Shown one piece after another: positions 10,374-22,400 of a stretch of 64,000 nt of DNA. The stretch covers positions 5,179,036-5,243,035 of the forward strand of contig OZ020262.1 of the NCBI GenBank assembly GCA_963971285.1, in the 5' to 3' direction. Source of the DNA: Astropecten irregularis. Taxonomy: Eukaryota; Echinodermata; Asteroidea; Paxillosida; Astropectinidae. The notes beneath the pieces were generated by a model, which was not told the origin of the DNA, made no database searches, and saw only the letters and a list, made by a program, of their open reading frames with translations. The position numbers and the translations under genes are program-made. How positions within the stretch are numbered: position 1 is the first letter of the stretch; each line of letters opens with the position of its first letter.

Positions 10374-13300
10374 TTAGTCTTCATGTTCCTGATAACGCCT
10401 CTTCTTCAGTGGGCTTGTTGAAATGCGGATGACCTTATCCTGGGAACCAACGCATCTAACATTACCACGTGGCTTTAGTGCTATAGACAAGGAACGTTGC
10501 AATCGTATTCGATTTTCTTGGTACCTAAAGAAATTTTCCATGGCAAAAAAGAACATGTACATGTGGTGAATATTACTTAATCTGAGTTCATTTTAAAACT
10601 GCAGTAAACAGATAGTGCACTATTGTATAAGAGATGTTCATAGGATGAGTAAACATTAATTGTTCAATACATACCCAAAAGCCCAAAGGGTTGGGTTGTC
10701 ACTTCGACGTCCAAGTGATCTGTGCCGGCTGAAGTGTTCCTCAACTGGATCCTGGCAAAACTTATTTGTGTTCACATAAGTGACCCCTTGTTGCAGCAAG
10801 TAGCGTGTTGCTTCGATGGTTGAGTGGACTACATGTAATATGGGGACAGCAAAAATAACATGTTTTTTACAGTTAGTTGCTTGTTGTATTGTAAATAACT
10901 CTTAACAATATAAATCAGTACTGTGCCAGTTTCTCATTCAGTACCATTTTACATACATGTACTTAATTTGCTGAATTTCTATTGAATAAATGATAACCAA
11001 TGTGTCTTATGTCACTGAGAACTTTTAAGCAGAAACATGTATGTATTAAAGCAATTTACCTGTCATCCATAATCCTTCATATGTCTGTGATGACAAGAAC
11101 ATTTCATTCCGTTCACTCTTTGAAAGGTCTCCAGTCATGGTCATGACTCTGTCCCTCCAGCTCTCTATGTAACCCAAGAAGTCCTTGGAGAGATACTATA
11201 TGTAATTGTATTCAAAAAAAGAAGAAGATATTTTAGACTATACCTTTCATTATAAAGGCTATATTGAGCCATATCAGAGATGCAATTTTTTAGATGTTGA
11301 TTTAAAAATTCCCTTAAATGACTAGCTAGCTATTTAAGATTTTTTAGCATTGGCCCGTTGCATCTTTGTTTAATTTGTGTGATCAAAGAAAATAATTATA
11401 CAAAATCACACAAATGATAGCATATCTACATATTTATTCACCTGGAACCGCTGATCGTCAACCGATGTGTAGGGAAGTAACCATTCATTCCTTTTCCTAT
11501 GTCCCTCAACAATGGACCTGGTATTCAGACAGTCGAAGAACTTGTTCATTAAGAGGATGAACTTGGCAGTCTCTTTATTGTCTTTGCTCGAAGATGCCAT
11601 CATCAAACGCCCAACAGAATCACTGAGAACCTGTTGACACATATTAGAAAGACAAAAAAGTCTCCAATTATCTCAAAGGCTGTCCAGGTGTAAAAGTACT
11701 TTTTTCCAAAACTCAGAATGTGAAAGGAAACATTTCTCAAAAATTAACAAACCTGAGCTGCAAGTTTAACAGTCATTTTCGAATGTGGGGTCAGGTATAT
11801 GTGGTCATTCGTCAATTTAGTTTTGCGAAGAACAAGGCTGGCATCATGTTGATACATATCCTTGACATGGCTCCATAGTATGTGGCTACCATTCTACAAA
11901 TGAAAAAGCATAAAGAAATTGTACACAAAAGGATATCATTAGTAAATGCCAATGGCTTTCAAAATAAATTTCATACACTGTCACAACCCAGTCACAGATT
12001 TAGATATTAAATTCAAAACATGTGCATGGGAAGTAAACTGGGCTAAAATTGGTGCAACATGGCAAAGAAGAAAAATTAATCGGCAGAATGTATAATTTTT
12101 GAATGGGAGTTTCACACTGTGCATGGTACAGGATTTCAACTGCAGTTATACTCTTCTGGAGGACAACTGCCTTTAGTTAAACCAAGTAAAATGTCTGATC
12201 CCCAAATGTACTATGCCTTACCCACAAATACTTGGTGCCAGAGGTTGATGATGAGTAGAGGTTGTTTCTAACCGTTTTTACCAAATGAGGGGCATCGGAA
12301 AAAAAGTAGACATCTCTCTCGTCTTTGGCATACAAATTGGGTGCCTTGAAGCAGAGCTTGCCCTGGTTGTGCATCCGATAGAGTTTCTGGTTCTGAGAAG
12401 CTTTGTCACTAGTACTGGCGATGACCTGGAAATAAAACATTAATACATGTAGATATTGTTAAAAAGCACTAATATCATACAACTTGTACATTACATATTT
12501 CAATCAGCCAATGAATCTGCTCATTGACAATGATGGTAAGACACAAACTTATAAACCTACATACATGTATATTGTACAATAATCACCTTCAGATTACAAG
12601 ATATTTCCAGATAGGCAATGGCCTTCCACAATAGACTGAACAGTGCATCAGCTGTGGCGGTCTTGGTGGGGAAGAATCCCAAGCTCATCTTCAAGTGTGA
12701 TGAGACTCCTACGACAAAAAAGACAAGGACATGGGTAGCCACATTCTCACATGGATCATCCTTCACTTGCCACTCGTTGGGACGAACATATCCAACCAAT
12801 TCACCAGTAACACGGTCAAACACAAGGTCATTCTTCAAAGTCATCTCATCATGCAGAAGGACAACAAAGCGCTGGTGTGGACCGAGTCCTTTACAGGCAT
12901 CTTTGACCTCATCTAGAATGCTTGCATTAAAGCCAGCCTTGGGATGCACAACATTTGTATAGTCTCTGAGTGTTGACTCACATGGGAGTTTTATTACTGC
13001 AGTGTTACGCAGAGTTTCATAGGCACTCCTGCTTTGGGAATGCAGCAGAATTGCGAGCCGTACCATCATGGGATGCCAACGCATACCATTATTTGGCATT
13101 TGGAATGCCTTGCACTGCTGCTCCCAAAACAGCTTAATGAAATGGTCTTCTATCTTGGAAGAATTGGCATTGATTATACCGGTCAGCTCTTCATGTGTCT
13201 CCTCATTTACATGGAAAGCCTCAGCTTCCAAACGTTTCTCAATTTGAGAAACTTTGACCCGAAGCTCTTTCTCTTGCCTCCGAGCCTGTTGTAGGGCAAG

Positions 13301-16244
13301 GGCAACTTTTGATTGTGCCACTTTCTGCAGAGGAGTTTTTGGATGGAGAGTAACAGCTGATGCCAACCTTCTGGATCTCTTTCTCTGAAGAAGAGTAAGG
13401 ACACCGCGACACTTTGAGCACAGACTTGACTCTTTGTCATTACCTAACAAAAGGAGACACTTCTCCGACCTCACTGTCGATAGACATCCATTGGTAGACA
13501 AACACCGAACGTGCCGAAAATAAACACATCCAGCTCTTGGAAGCTCGGCATAGCTCTGTAATGATGAGTCTGTCACTCCTGGACAGATCGGTTGCTTTTC
13601 CAACTGAGTGACAAATTTCGACAATTTCGTCGTTTCCATGGATGCAGTCCTGTCAACCAGGAGCCCATAGGCATGTATGGTAGCACTTAAGTCGTTGGCT
13701 ATCTTCAAGTTGAGTTTAAAGCCCTCGGACGGTTGTTGTACATTGCTAAGAAGACCAATAGCAATATACTCTTCACAGTCTCCTGTCAGTAGCCACTGTG
13801 GTCCCAACTTTTGGGCTTCCCGTCGCACATCATTTAGATCCATGTGGGCCACCAATTTAGGGGAAGTCTGTAGAGGTGTCCGCACAACCTGAAGCAAAGG
13901 TGGGCAAGTACATGATGGATTGGACAAAATTTTAAATCTACATGTACAATTAAAAGCTACCATCCATAAAATACATGTGTAAATGTCATGTGTATATAGT
14001 TCAGAGTTTGTGGAACAAATTGAACTGACTGAAGTGTCCCAGTTTTTTTAAGAAAATATATCAAAAGTGGAAAGGTCATTTCAAAAGAACTTGTTTCAAA
14101 AATGGGAACTGTTTTTGGGTTTTTTTTTTTGCAGGATTATTTGAATTGTAAGTTATGTTTTTTCTATAGTCCATATGACACTAGAATTCAGATTTGAAAA
14201 AAAAATGGCTTAACAAATTTTACATGGACAATGTTGGAAGCTGTGACCTAAAATTCAAAGCAAAGATGTAATGTGAGTAACCGACAAATTACGGTATGCT
14301 TTCTTCGAATGAACGAGTTTCTTAGTTTTAAAATGTATTCTAAATAAAACCCAATGCAAAAACTAAACTTGTTCTTTTTATGTGACTGTTTAAAACTGTA
14401 TAACACTAGAAGGTGATGAAAACCTGTAATGTAAGTAACCATGCAATTGTAACTTGAGTAACAATTTATGTAACATGAGTAACCTGGATAACATGACTAA
14501 ATACAGCCACAACAATCAGAAAAGTACATGAAAAATGTAACATGAGTAACTGAAATTTCCCTGAAGTTAAATTTGAATAACTAGTGTAGAAAAGGTGGTT
14601 CTTTTTGTTTTGTTTGTTTGTATGATAAGGCAGTGCATCTGACAGTGGCAGCATTGGGTCTGTGGAGGTCTATTGATAGGTTTGCTTGAGGTCAAGTAAG
14701 GATGTGTTGAGATGTACATGTATGCTTCACTCCGAGGTTTGCACATGGGAGAGGAGAACCATCAAAATTGATGATCTGACAGTTGGCTTCCTTATTGTGG
14801 ATTGTGGATTGCTGTGACAGTACGTACAGTACGTGCAGTACTAGTAGCCATGCTCAGCTTCAGTCGCCAGGTTTTAAAGTAGTAGTACCCATGTAGGAAG
14901 TTGTTGGTTTGGGTAGCGCAATGATGGGAGCGTTCCACTCGTATCTTTAATTGCTGAGATAGCACTCGTAAGTAGAATTTCACAAGCCACCATCAACATT
15001 TTGGCTCCAGATGTAGCAAGAATGCAGGGAGAATGTTGTCATGTATAATGTTGAATGTATAGTGCAAGTATACAAACCAAAGGGTTAGAAGTGAACTGAA
15101 CATATCATAAACATGCATGCAATCAAGGTCATTCAAAGAAAGACCTTTTATTATTTATATAAAACTAACCATTCTTCTTCATAATAAATTTGCAAGGAAA
15201 TCGTAAAATTAGTCAGGATGGCTCTTTGAATAAACAAAAAAGATACAACGGGCTTAACATGTTGTAAACACAAAGCAAATACAGAGTAACATGAAATGTA
15301 AAAAAACATACATGATGTGTACTGGTACATGCTCAGAACAATGAGTAACAACAACTCAGGAATATGCAAATTGTAAAAAAAAAAATCCAATATTTCCAAA
15401 TACAAAATCATAAGTGAAAACAACTCAACATGTTTGACAAACTGAACATAGTTGACATTCTTACAGGTACTCGCTTTGATGGTTGTGAAGTAGGAACAGA
15501 GGATGTGGGCATGAATTCAGTGGGCAAACTACCCATTTTTAGAAATTTCTTTCCAGTTGCACCTGCACATATCAAAAAGACACATGACATAGATGTGTAT
15601 CATTGTATGTTATTGCAAAAAAAAATAAGGTCCGAATAATCTCTCTACCAAAGACATTATGACAGACCTGTAACGTTAGTTACCTGCTTCAATACCAGGC
15701 AAAAACCTACAATGAGTAACTTTGACCATACTACACGTATCTAGGTGTACTCTTGCATAGTGCCATATCCGATCTTAGACAGTGACCATCGCCCATCATG
15801 CCATGCCACTCCATGATGATTGTGATGTGTTGTGTTCCAACTTCCAAAACACTTTTATTATTTTCATTCTAAAAAAGCTTTAACACGTTCAGCAAATGTT
15901 CCAGAGCCTTTAGGGCTAGGTCATGAATCTGTTAATAGGCCTACGCATGAATATGGATTTCAACCCTATATCCACATGCCCGAAAATATTACCAACTCAC
16001 CTGTTAGAAAACATTCGTCCTTGAAATGCCTGGAACAGATTGTAGCAGTGTCGGGGTTGAACGACGAATCGCATCTGTTTATTTTTACAATCAAGCGCTG
16101 CCTCCATTCTTGCCGCTCTGCCTCGTCTGATCGCCGTCGTTTTTCTGAAGGATCCTGCCTCTTGGGCAATCCATGGAAGCTCAACCCCCTATTTCTCCCT
16201 TTGCAAGCACCACAACCAACAATAGCACAATTATCTCCAGGCAT
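10374..16244 (-). CDS. THAP-domain P-element-type transposase (THAP9-like), 872 aa, 9 exons
   Basis: Exons in coding order: 16001-16244, 15465-15562, 12587-13888, 12222-12425, 11753-11893, 11442-11630, 11060-11195, 10675-10828, 10374-10524. Every junction is AG/GT and the joined frame is open for 872 aa (human THAP9 is about 900). Residues 1 to about 95 form a THAP zinc finger: CAIVGCGAC, the FHGLP turn, a W in the helix, TICSRHF and, after the first intron, GSLPTEF in place of the usual AVPTIF box. Then follow a coiled region, the helix-turn-helix-like segment GMRWHPMMVRLAILL...STLRDYTN, and an RNase H-like core. Catalytic candidates are HDEM (about residue 472), FFSDAPHLVKTVRN (about 593) and CQDPVEEHF (about 798). 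Expected to cut and paste the surrounding element. Its ATG is 63 bp inside the right subterminal motifs. The C-terminus ends abruptly at a repeat border and could be shortened. Confidence 0.9.
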
Positions 16245-16310
16245 TTTGAAGCGAAACTACGCGCGCACTGCCACTGCACAATGTACGGTTGCTAAGTACA
16301 CACCGGCAAA

Positions 16311-16412
16311 CCGGAAGTTCTCTGTGCCGGTAACTTCCGAACTTCCGGTTGACGTAAGATGGAGCGCGCCCGCTGGAGTTGGCAGTCCATTGATTTTTCC
16401 TCCAGGTCTATG
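16311..16412. promoter_or_regulatory. Right P terminus acting as a possible divergent promoter
   Basis: This terminus lies between two divergent start codons, transposase at 16244 and COMMD2 at 16471 (227 bp apart). It holds CCGGAAGT (16311), ACTTCCGA (16333), ACTTCCGG (16341) and a GC-rich GGAGCGCGCCCGC stretch. No TATA box is seen. That it now serves COMMD2 is inference. Confidence 0.45.
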
Positions 16413-16419
16413 GTGAGAG
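16413..16419. other. Target-site duplication, right flank of P element
   Basis: GTGAGAG, identical to 4896-4902. It places the original insertion 51 bases upstream of the COMMD2 initiation codon, in its promoter or 5' UTR. Confidence 0.88.
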
Positions 16420-16470
16420 GCTGATCGTTTGTGAAATCAGAGGGTTTTTTGTAACCGAAATAAAGGCACG

Positions 16471-19400
16471 ATGTTGCTCGTTTTGGAGGATGAACACAAG
16501 GAGCACTTGAACTTTCTTGTTTCAGTAGATGTGGAAGGTAAGTGATGAAATTGCGGCAGATAAAACGGTGAAAGAGAACAACTTGCACTGCAAGATACAA
16601 GAACAACTGGACTAGACCATGTAGACCATTCATGAACACCTGGGGGCGCTTTTCTTGCCGACACTTGATTGTGGAGGGAGGGGGCGGGGCAGAGGTTTTG
16701 TTTACCACGTTAAATTTTAGTTTGCAATTTAGAAAGGAATAGTGCAATTAAACCCTTGTCCACAGTAGGCATTTTATTCTTAAGAAATGTCATGCCTATA
16801 ATTTTTTTTTATCAAAAGATCAAACGTTTAACCGTTAGGCCTATTTCTTTTTCTTTTTGCTGATGGCCGGATTAGAGAAAAGTGAAATCTGTCCGGGGGT
16901 CGATTTCACAAAGCCCTACGATTGATTGCATCTCAAATCTATTGGCCGATGGGGGATAACCCATCATAACCTAGTCCGAGTAACTTGGACCCTAAAAATC
17001 GCCTTTTTTAACATTTGGACATGGTCTGGCGATAGTAGGGTCCAAGTACCTTGTTTGCATTTTGGTTGCAAGAGCTCCATTTTGCAATGTTTTGCCTCTA
17101 CCCTGAGTCAAAATCCTGTGATTTCACCTCCAAAACGATCCCAAAATGTCTCATGCGGCCAGCTATGGACCAAGGGAGAATTGGAGATTCCGATAATGAC
17201 AAGGTTTACTCACATTTTTTGAAGAAAATATCGTTTTTCCCCTAAAAATGGGCACAGAGACCTCCTATAAAATGAGCACAGTGTCCGTTGGGTCGGCCAT
17301 CTTGGTTTTTCAAATTGTACAATGGTACCCGGAAAAAATTAGGGAAAATATGATCTTTTCTTAAAAAAATGTGAGTAAACCTTGTCATTATTGGAATCTC
17401 CAATTCTCCCTTGGCCCATAGCTGGCCCCATGAGACATTTTGGGATCGTTTTGAAGGTGAAATCAAAGGATTTTGACTCAGGGTAGAGGCAAAACATTGC
17501 AAAATGGAGCTCTTGCAACCAAAATGCAAACAAGGTACTTGGACCCTACTATCGCCAGATCATGTCCAAAATGTTTAAAAAGGCGATTTTTAGGGTCCAA
17601 GTTACTCGGACTAATCATAACCTACGTAGGGCTGCAATGTACGTATCACAAGTCTACTAAGTAAATTACGATGAGTTTGGTGAAATCGACCCCCCACCCT
17701 GGGTGGTTATGTGTGGTATTCTGGTTGTCTTGTGCAGTAGAGAATTGGGGTTAATGTTAGGCAGAGTTTATTTTGCCATTCTTCATGAAAGTGCTATTTT
17801 GCTGTCCCTTACTATGATTGGCCAATTTGCAGTATTTGAAATCAACGTACATGTATCTCAGGCAAAATAACTTGAAATACATTTTTTTTAAAGGAGGATG
17901 GCATGATGTTGACCAATCAAATTGGTATAATTGCTTCTTTAATATTACTTGGTGGTGACAGTGTCACAGTGGATTAGAAGTGATATGACATTTGCATTAA
18001 TTTGTGTTTGAATCCCAGCCGAACCAGCGCATGATTTGTTCATGTGCACTCAAAGCATTGAGCGTGTAATGCTGATACAACAAGTTCGTGAAGTGTAATC
18101 CTAATACAAATAGTAAACTGCTGCCAACTCATCAACCAAAAATATTCCTGAAATATCTAAATTGTTGGAGTTAGGAGAACTTGATTTCAATCCTAGCAGG
18201 ATCTTTCTCAAAGGATAATGATTAACACAGATTGATGACTTCTTATTCTTCCAGTTGTGCAGGAGTTTTGCCGCATCGCCATGGAGTTCATCAGGAAAGG
18301 CATCAACTACAAGATGTACCTGATAGCAGCTCGTAAGTAATGCATGCACTAACTTGTGAAAGCTGTATTAATAATAATAAGTAATTGAAAAGTGAACAAA
18401 GACAAATTTACTGGAGCGGGATTCGAACCGGCGACCTCCTGAATACCGTACAGGCGCTCTACCCACTGAGCCATCCAGCCCTACGTTTTTATTTATTAAA
18501 AAGCCGTATCACTTTGAGTGATCCCCCATGTGCGGTTCCCAGGTTGCAGCATTGCTGCGTGTATCATTGAAATGATCCTTGGGGTATGGCGGTGTGTGCT
18601 TGGTTTCATGGCTTCTGATAGTTGCGATGATCGTAACCCTAGGTCTGACATGGGGACTGGGACCTTAGGGTTACGACAAAACTGGATAAAAAAATGGGTA
18701 CGACCTTTTTGGCCAACTCCTGAAGTACGTTTCCACTTAGTTTTCCACTTTCCAAAATCCAAACACAAAATCTGACTACATGGATCTGATTGGTACTTAT
18801 CAATGAGTCATATAAAACCACTTTGAATATCGAAAGATCATTATATTAAGAAAAAATGACCAAAAACTTACCGAAGGTGTCGAGATTCCCTCCGTTTGCT
18901 GTCAGTCGGCCATTTTGAATAGTGCGCAGTGTGCCATCTCGACCAAATCACGTCATGCGAAATGCCGTTTTGGCTGTTCCACCATTCAAACTCAAACTCA
19001 CAGCCCTATGGAGGGTGTTCCCAGAATAACACGTGCGCTGTGATATACCGTGTACACGCATATCGTATACAGTATGGAGGAGGGTTTTTTTTAAGTCCGC
19101 ATAATTGTTTGCCCATGTCAAGCTGCTGCTGACAATTCAAATCTTTCATCATGAACTGAAGGAAATTGCTAAGATTTTCAAATGATTTCCTTTACGAATG
19201 GTCCCACAAACAGACAAAATGTTAGCAAGTCACAATTCGGTGCCGACCCAATCCATGATCAAACAGAAATAAAAAGGTCATCCACCTCATCACAGATCGC
19301 GCAGGGGTCGAAATTAACGCTGGACTAAAAAATCTATCCGGTCATCAATTACACCAAAAATGATCATACCCGGTAGGACAGTGGGGACATTCCTAAAAAT

Positions 19401-22400
19401 ATCACCGGAATATTCCACTGCGGAAAAACCACAATCACTGCAAATCTGTAGTTCTGTACCGAGCCGGCCGCGGCTGTGAGCCACCGTCCGTATACGGTAA
19501 CGAGCCCGGCCGCGATCCAAAAAGGTACCGACCGAGCGCAACATACACTTCAATTTCAAGTCCACGGCGAAATCTGTACCGAGCCGGCCGGCCGTGAGCC
19601 ACCGTCCGTAACGGTGGAACGAACCCGGCCGCGATCCAAAAAGATACCTTCCGACCGAGCGCAATTATACACTTCATTTCAAGCACATGGCACGTGTGTA
19701 ACGTACTGATTGAGACTTTCGCTGGTGCACGTACACAATGTACGTTAACTACGTTTGCTTTGAAACTGTGGCTATTACGCACGCGGATACCAGGCTGTCT
19801 TTATCTGCGGTGTGGGCAATGTTTTTACGTCTTAATTTTTTAATGCGATAGTCGATCGGTTTCGGAAGGATTTCAGTAATTTCACGATAATTTTTTTAGA
19901 TTCAGTATAATTATGAAGAGAGTGTTTCTACTTGGCCAATTGAACAAAAATAACTGAGTGAAATTCAAGTAAGATTTATAAGCTGATCAGCCTACGATTT
20001 ACGGTACTTTGGAAGGACGGTCGATCAGAATATTTTTTATTTAGATCTCGCAACGATATAACGCATATACATATCGTGTATAATACACCATTTCTTTCTC
20101 CATGAATCGTATTTTCGCATGTGTTGGATGTCGGAAAAAATCACGCCGTATACGTTTTCTTCACCTGTCATATCAGAAGAGCGGCGGAAAATAAACTTAA
20201 TTCGGCAGTTTCGGCACACGGGTCTGGTCAATTCAATAACCACACAGTCCACACGCTCACACACTGTATGCCGTGTATAGCACTGTACAACGCACGTGAT
20301 ACGAGCCCTCCATAGGGCTGCGAGTTTGAGTTTGAAAGGTGGAACAGCCAAAACGGCATTTCACGTGACGTAATTTGGTCGAGGTGGCACACTGCGCACT
20401 ATTCAAAATGGCCGACTGACGGCAAACGGAGGGAATCTCGACACCTTCGGTAAGTTTTGGGTCATTTTTTCTGAACTTAATGATCTTTCGATATTCAAAG
20501 TGGTTTTATATGACTCATTGATAAGTACCAATCAGATCCATGTAGTCAGATTTTGTGTTTGGATTTTGGAAAGTGGAAAACTAAGTGGAAACGTACTTCA
20601 GGAGTTGGCCAAAAAGGTCGTACCCATTTTTGTTATCCAGTTTTGTCGTAACCCTAAGGTCCCAGTCCCCATGTCAGACCTAGGGTTACGATCATCGCAA
20701 CTAGGCTTCTGACTGCCAAACGAACAAAGATAATTGACTATTGGGGTCACCACCAATGTAGGGCTGGATAGCTCAGTTGGCAGAGCGCCTGTACGGTATT
20801 CAGGAGGTCGCCGGTTCGAATCCCGCTCCCGTCAATTTTTCTTTGTTCACTTTTTAAGGCAAATAATAGGTAGCATTTGAAGCTTTGCATGGTGGAAGTA
20901 ACGTAATAGAGGAGGTTTGCGGAGACACCATGTATAAACTCTTTCATAGATGTGTGGTTCTGAAAAACAACCGGTGAGAAAAGTCTCGACGTTCCGGCCA
21001 GTGTACTCTGGCTGTCCTCAGGTGAGTGAGTGCCGTGAAGCGAGAAGACCTGTCAGTCTATAGGTTTTTTATGTCTAGAGGGTGGCAACACACAAAGCAA
21101 TCTCTACCCAGAAGGCAAGTCTAAGTAACTTGAGGAACAGTTGCCCAAATTGTTGATTTAAGTAATGTTTTGTTTTTTTGTTTGACAGAGAAGCTGGGTG
21201 TAGATGCAGAGGCTGTGCAGCATGTCGTTGAAGGACTCATGTATCTACTTACTGAAAGTGCTAAATTAATGGTAAGAATACAATAAATCAGAATACTGTA
21301 TTATAAGCATCAAATAAACCTCAAGGGAATTTGATTATACTGCCATATCCCAAGGATCATTTTAATAGTGATACTTACAGCAATGCTACAACCTGAGAAA
21401 TGGTGCACGGGGGATCACTCAAAGAGGATGCGGCTTTTTGATCAATATTATCATCCAATAACCACAAGGAAACTGACTGGATTTAAAGTCATTGAAAAGT
21501 GAACAAAGAAAAATTTACCGGAGCAGGATTCGAACCTGCGACCCTGGAATACCGTACAGCATCTACAGGGGATCTACCAACTGAGCTAGCCAACCTTATG
21601 TTGATGGTGTCCCTAATTGTCAATTATTTTTGTTCATTTGGCAGTTAGAAGCTATGAAACCACGCACATATCGCTATATCCCAAGGATCATTTTATCGAT
21701 ACACACAGCAATGCTGCAACCTGAGAAAGAGTACAACATTCTTAACATGAAAGATTTTGTCTCATTGCCAAGGTGACAGAGATCGACTTCCAGGACTCCA
21801 TCTTGACTCTGGGCTTCTCCGAAGAACTCAAGCAGGCACTCCTGCAGTTGTACCTCGACAACCGGAAGGAGATTCGAATGATCCAATCAGAGATGGCCAT
21901 GGACCTACCTCATTACCATAATCTGGAGTGGCGTCTCGACATTGAGGTAAGTGGCTTAAACTTACCCCCGTTTCAGACAGGCGTTCTAGCATCGTGCCAA
22001 ACTAAATAAACCCCTCAAAAGAAGGTCTGCAACTCAAGTTTGAGGGATGATATTGTTTTTATTACTGATCTATGAACGGTTAAACTGGTATCATTGAAAA
22101 GATTCATTATTCTTCTTTACAATGATGTGCCAAATGATATTTACATATCATTTGTCATTTGCATTGAGTTCGGCTCATGACTAGAGCGACGTCTGAAAGG
22201 ACTCGCTCTAGCGCCATTCTGAACGACCCAGACTGTCGATCTGTCGGCATCAGGCGCGCCTGGTCGCTCCTAACTGTTTCCAGCGTTGAACTTTCCATGT
22301 ACTTCATTCAAATCTTGCCTTTTAATTGGGCTCTGCGCTTGAGCTATTTATAGAATACGCCCTTTGTTATCGACAGCTATAGTTCCCCGGATGTTCAGAC

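Larger units (their letters stand above)
4903..16412. mobile_element. Complete P-superfamily (THAP9-like) DNA transposon with two convergent genes
   Basis: Termini are CATAGACC at the left and GGTCTATG at the right, flanked by the direct repeat GTGAGAG. The inverted repeats continue inward for about 50 identical bases (TGGAGGAAAAATCAATGG, then GGACTGCCAACTCCAGCGGG, then GCGCGC). They stay recognisable for about 50 more, including paired CCGGAAGT / ACTTCCGG motifs (5473-5510, 16311-16348). A 0.5-kb foreign element (4911-5402) splits the left repeat after CATAGACC. Inside, a 341-aa gene reads right from 5586 and an 872-aa THAP/P transposase reads left from 16244, ending 0.95 kb apart. Introns and the gap between the genes contain several MITEs. 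Both frames are intact, so the copy is either recent or under constraint. The size is very large for a P element; Drosophila P is about 3 kb. Confidence 0.9.

Noticed and set aside
12618-12962. 114-codon plus-strand frame
   Set aside because: Opposite-strand shadow of the large P transposase exon.
20761-20834. Functional tRNA gene
   Set aside because: Same repeat family as 7087-7160, with degenerate anticodon arm.
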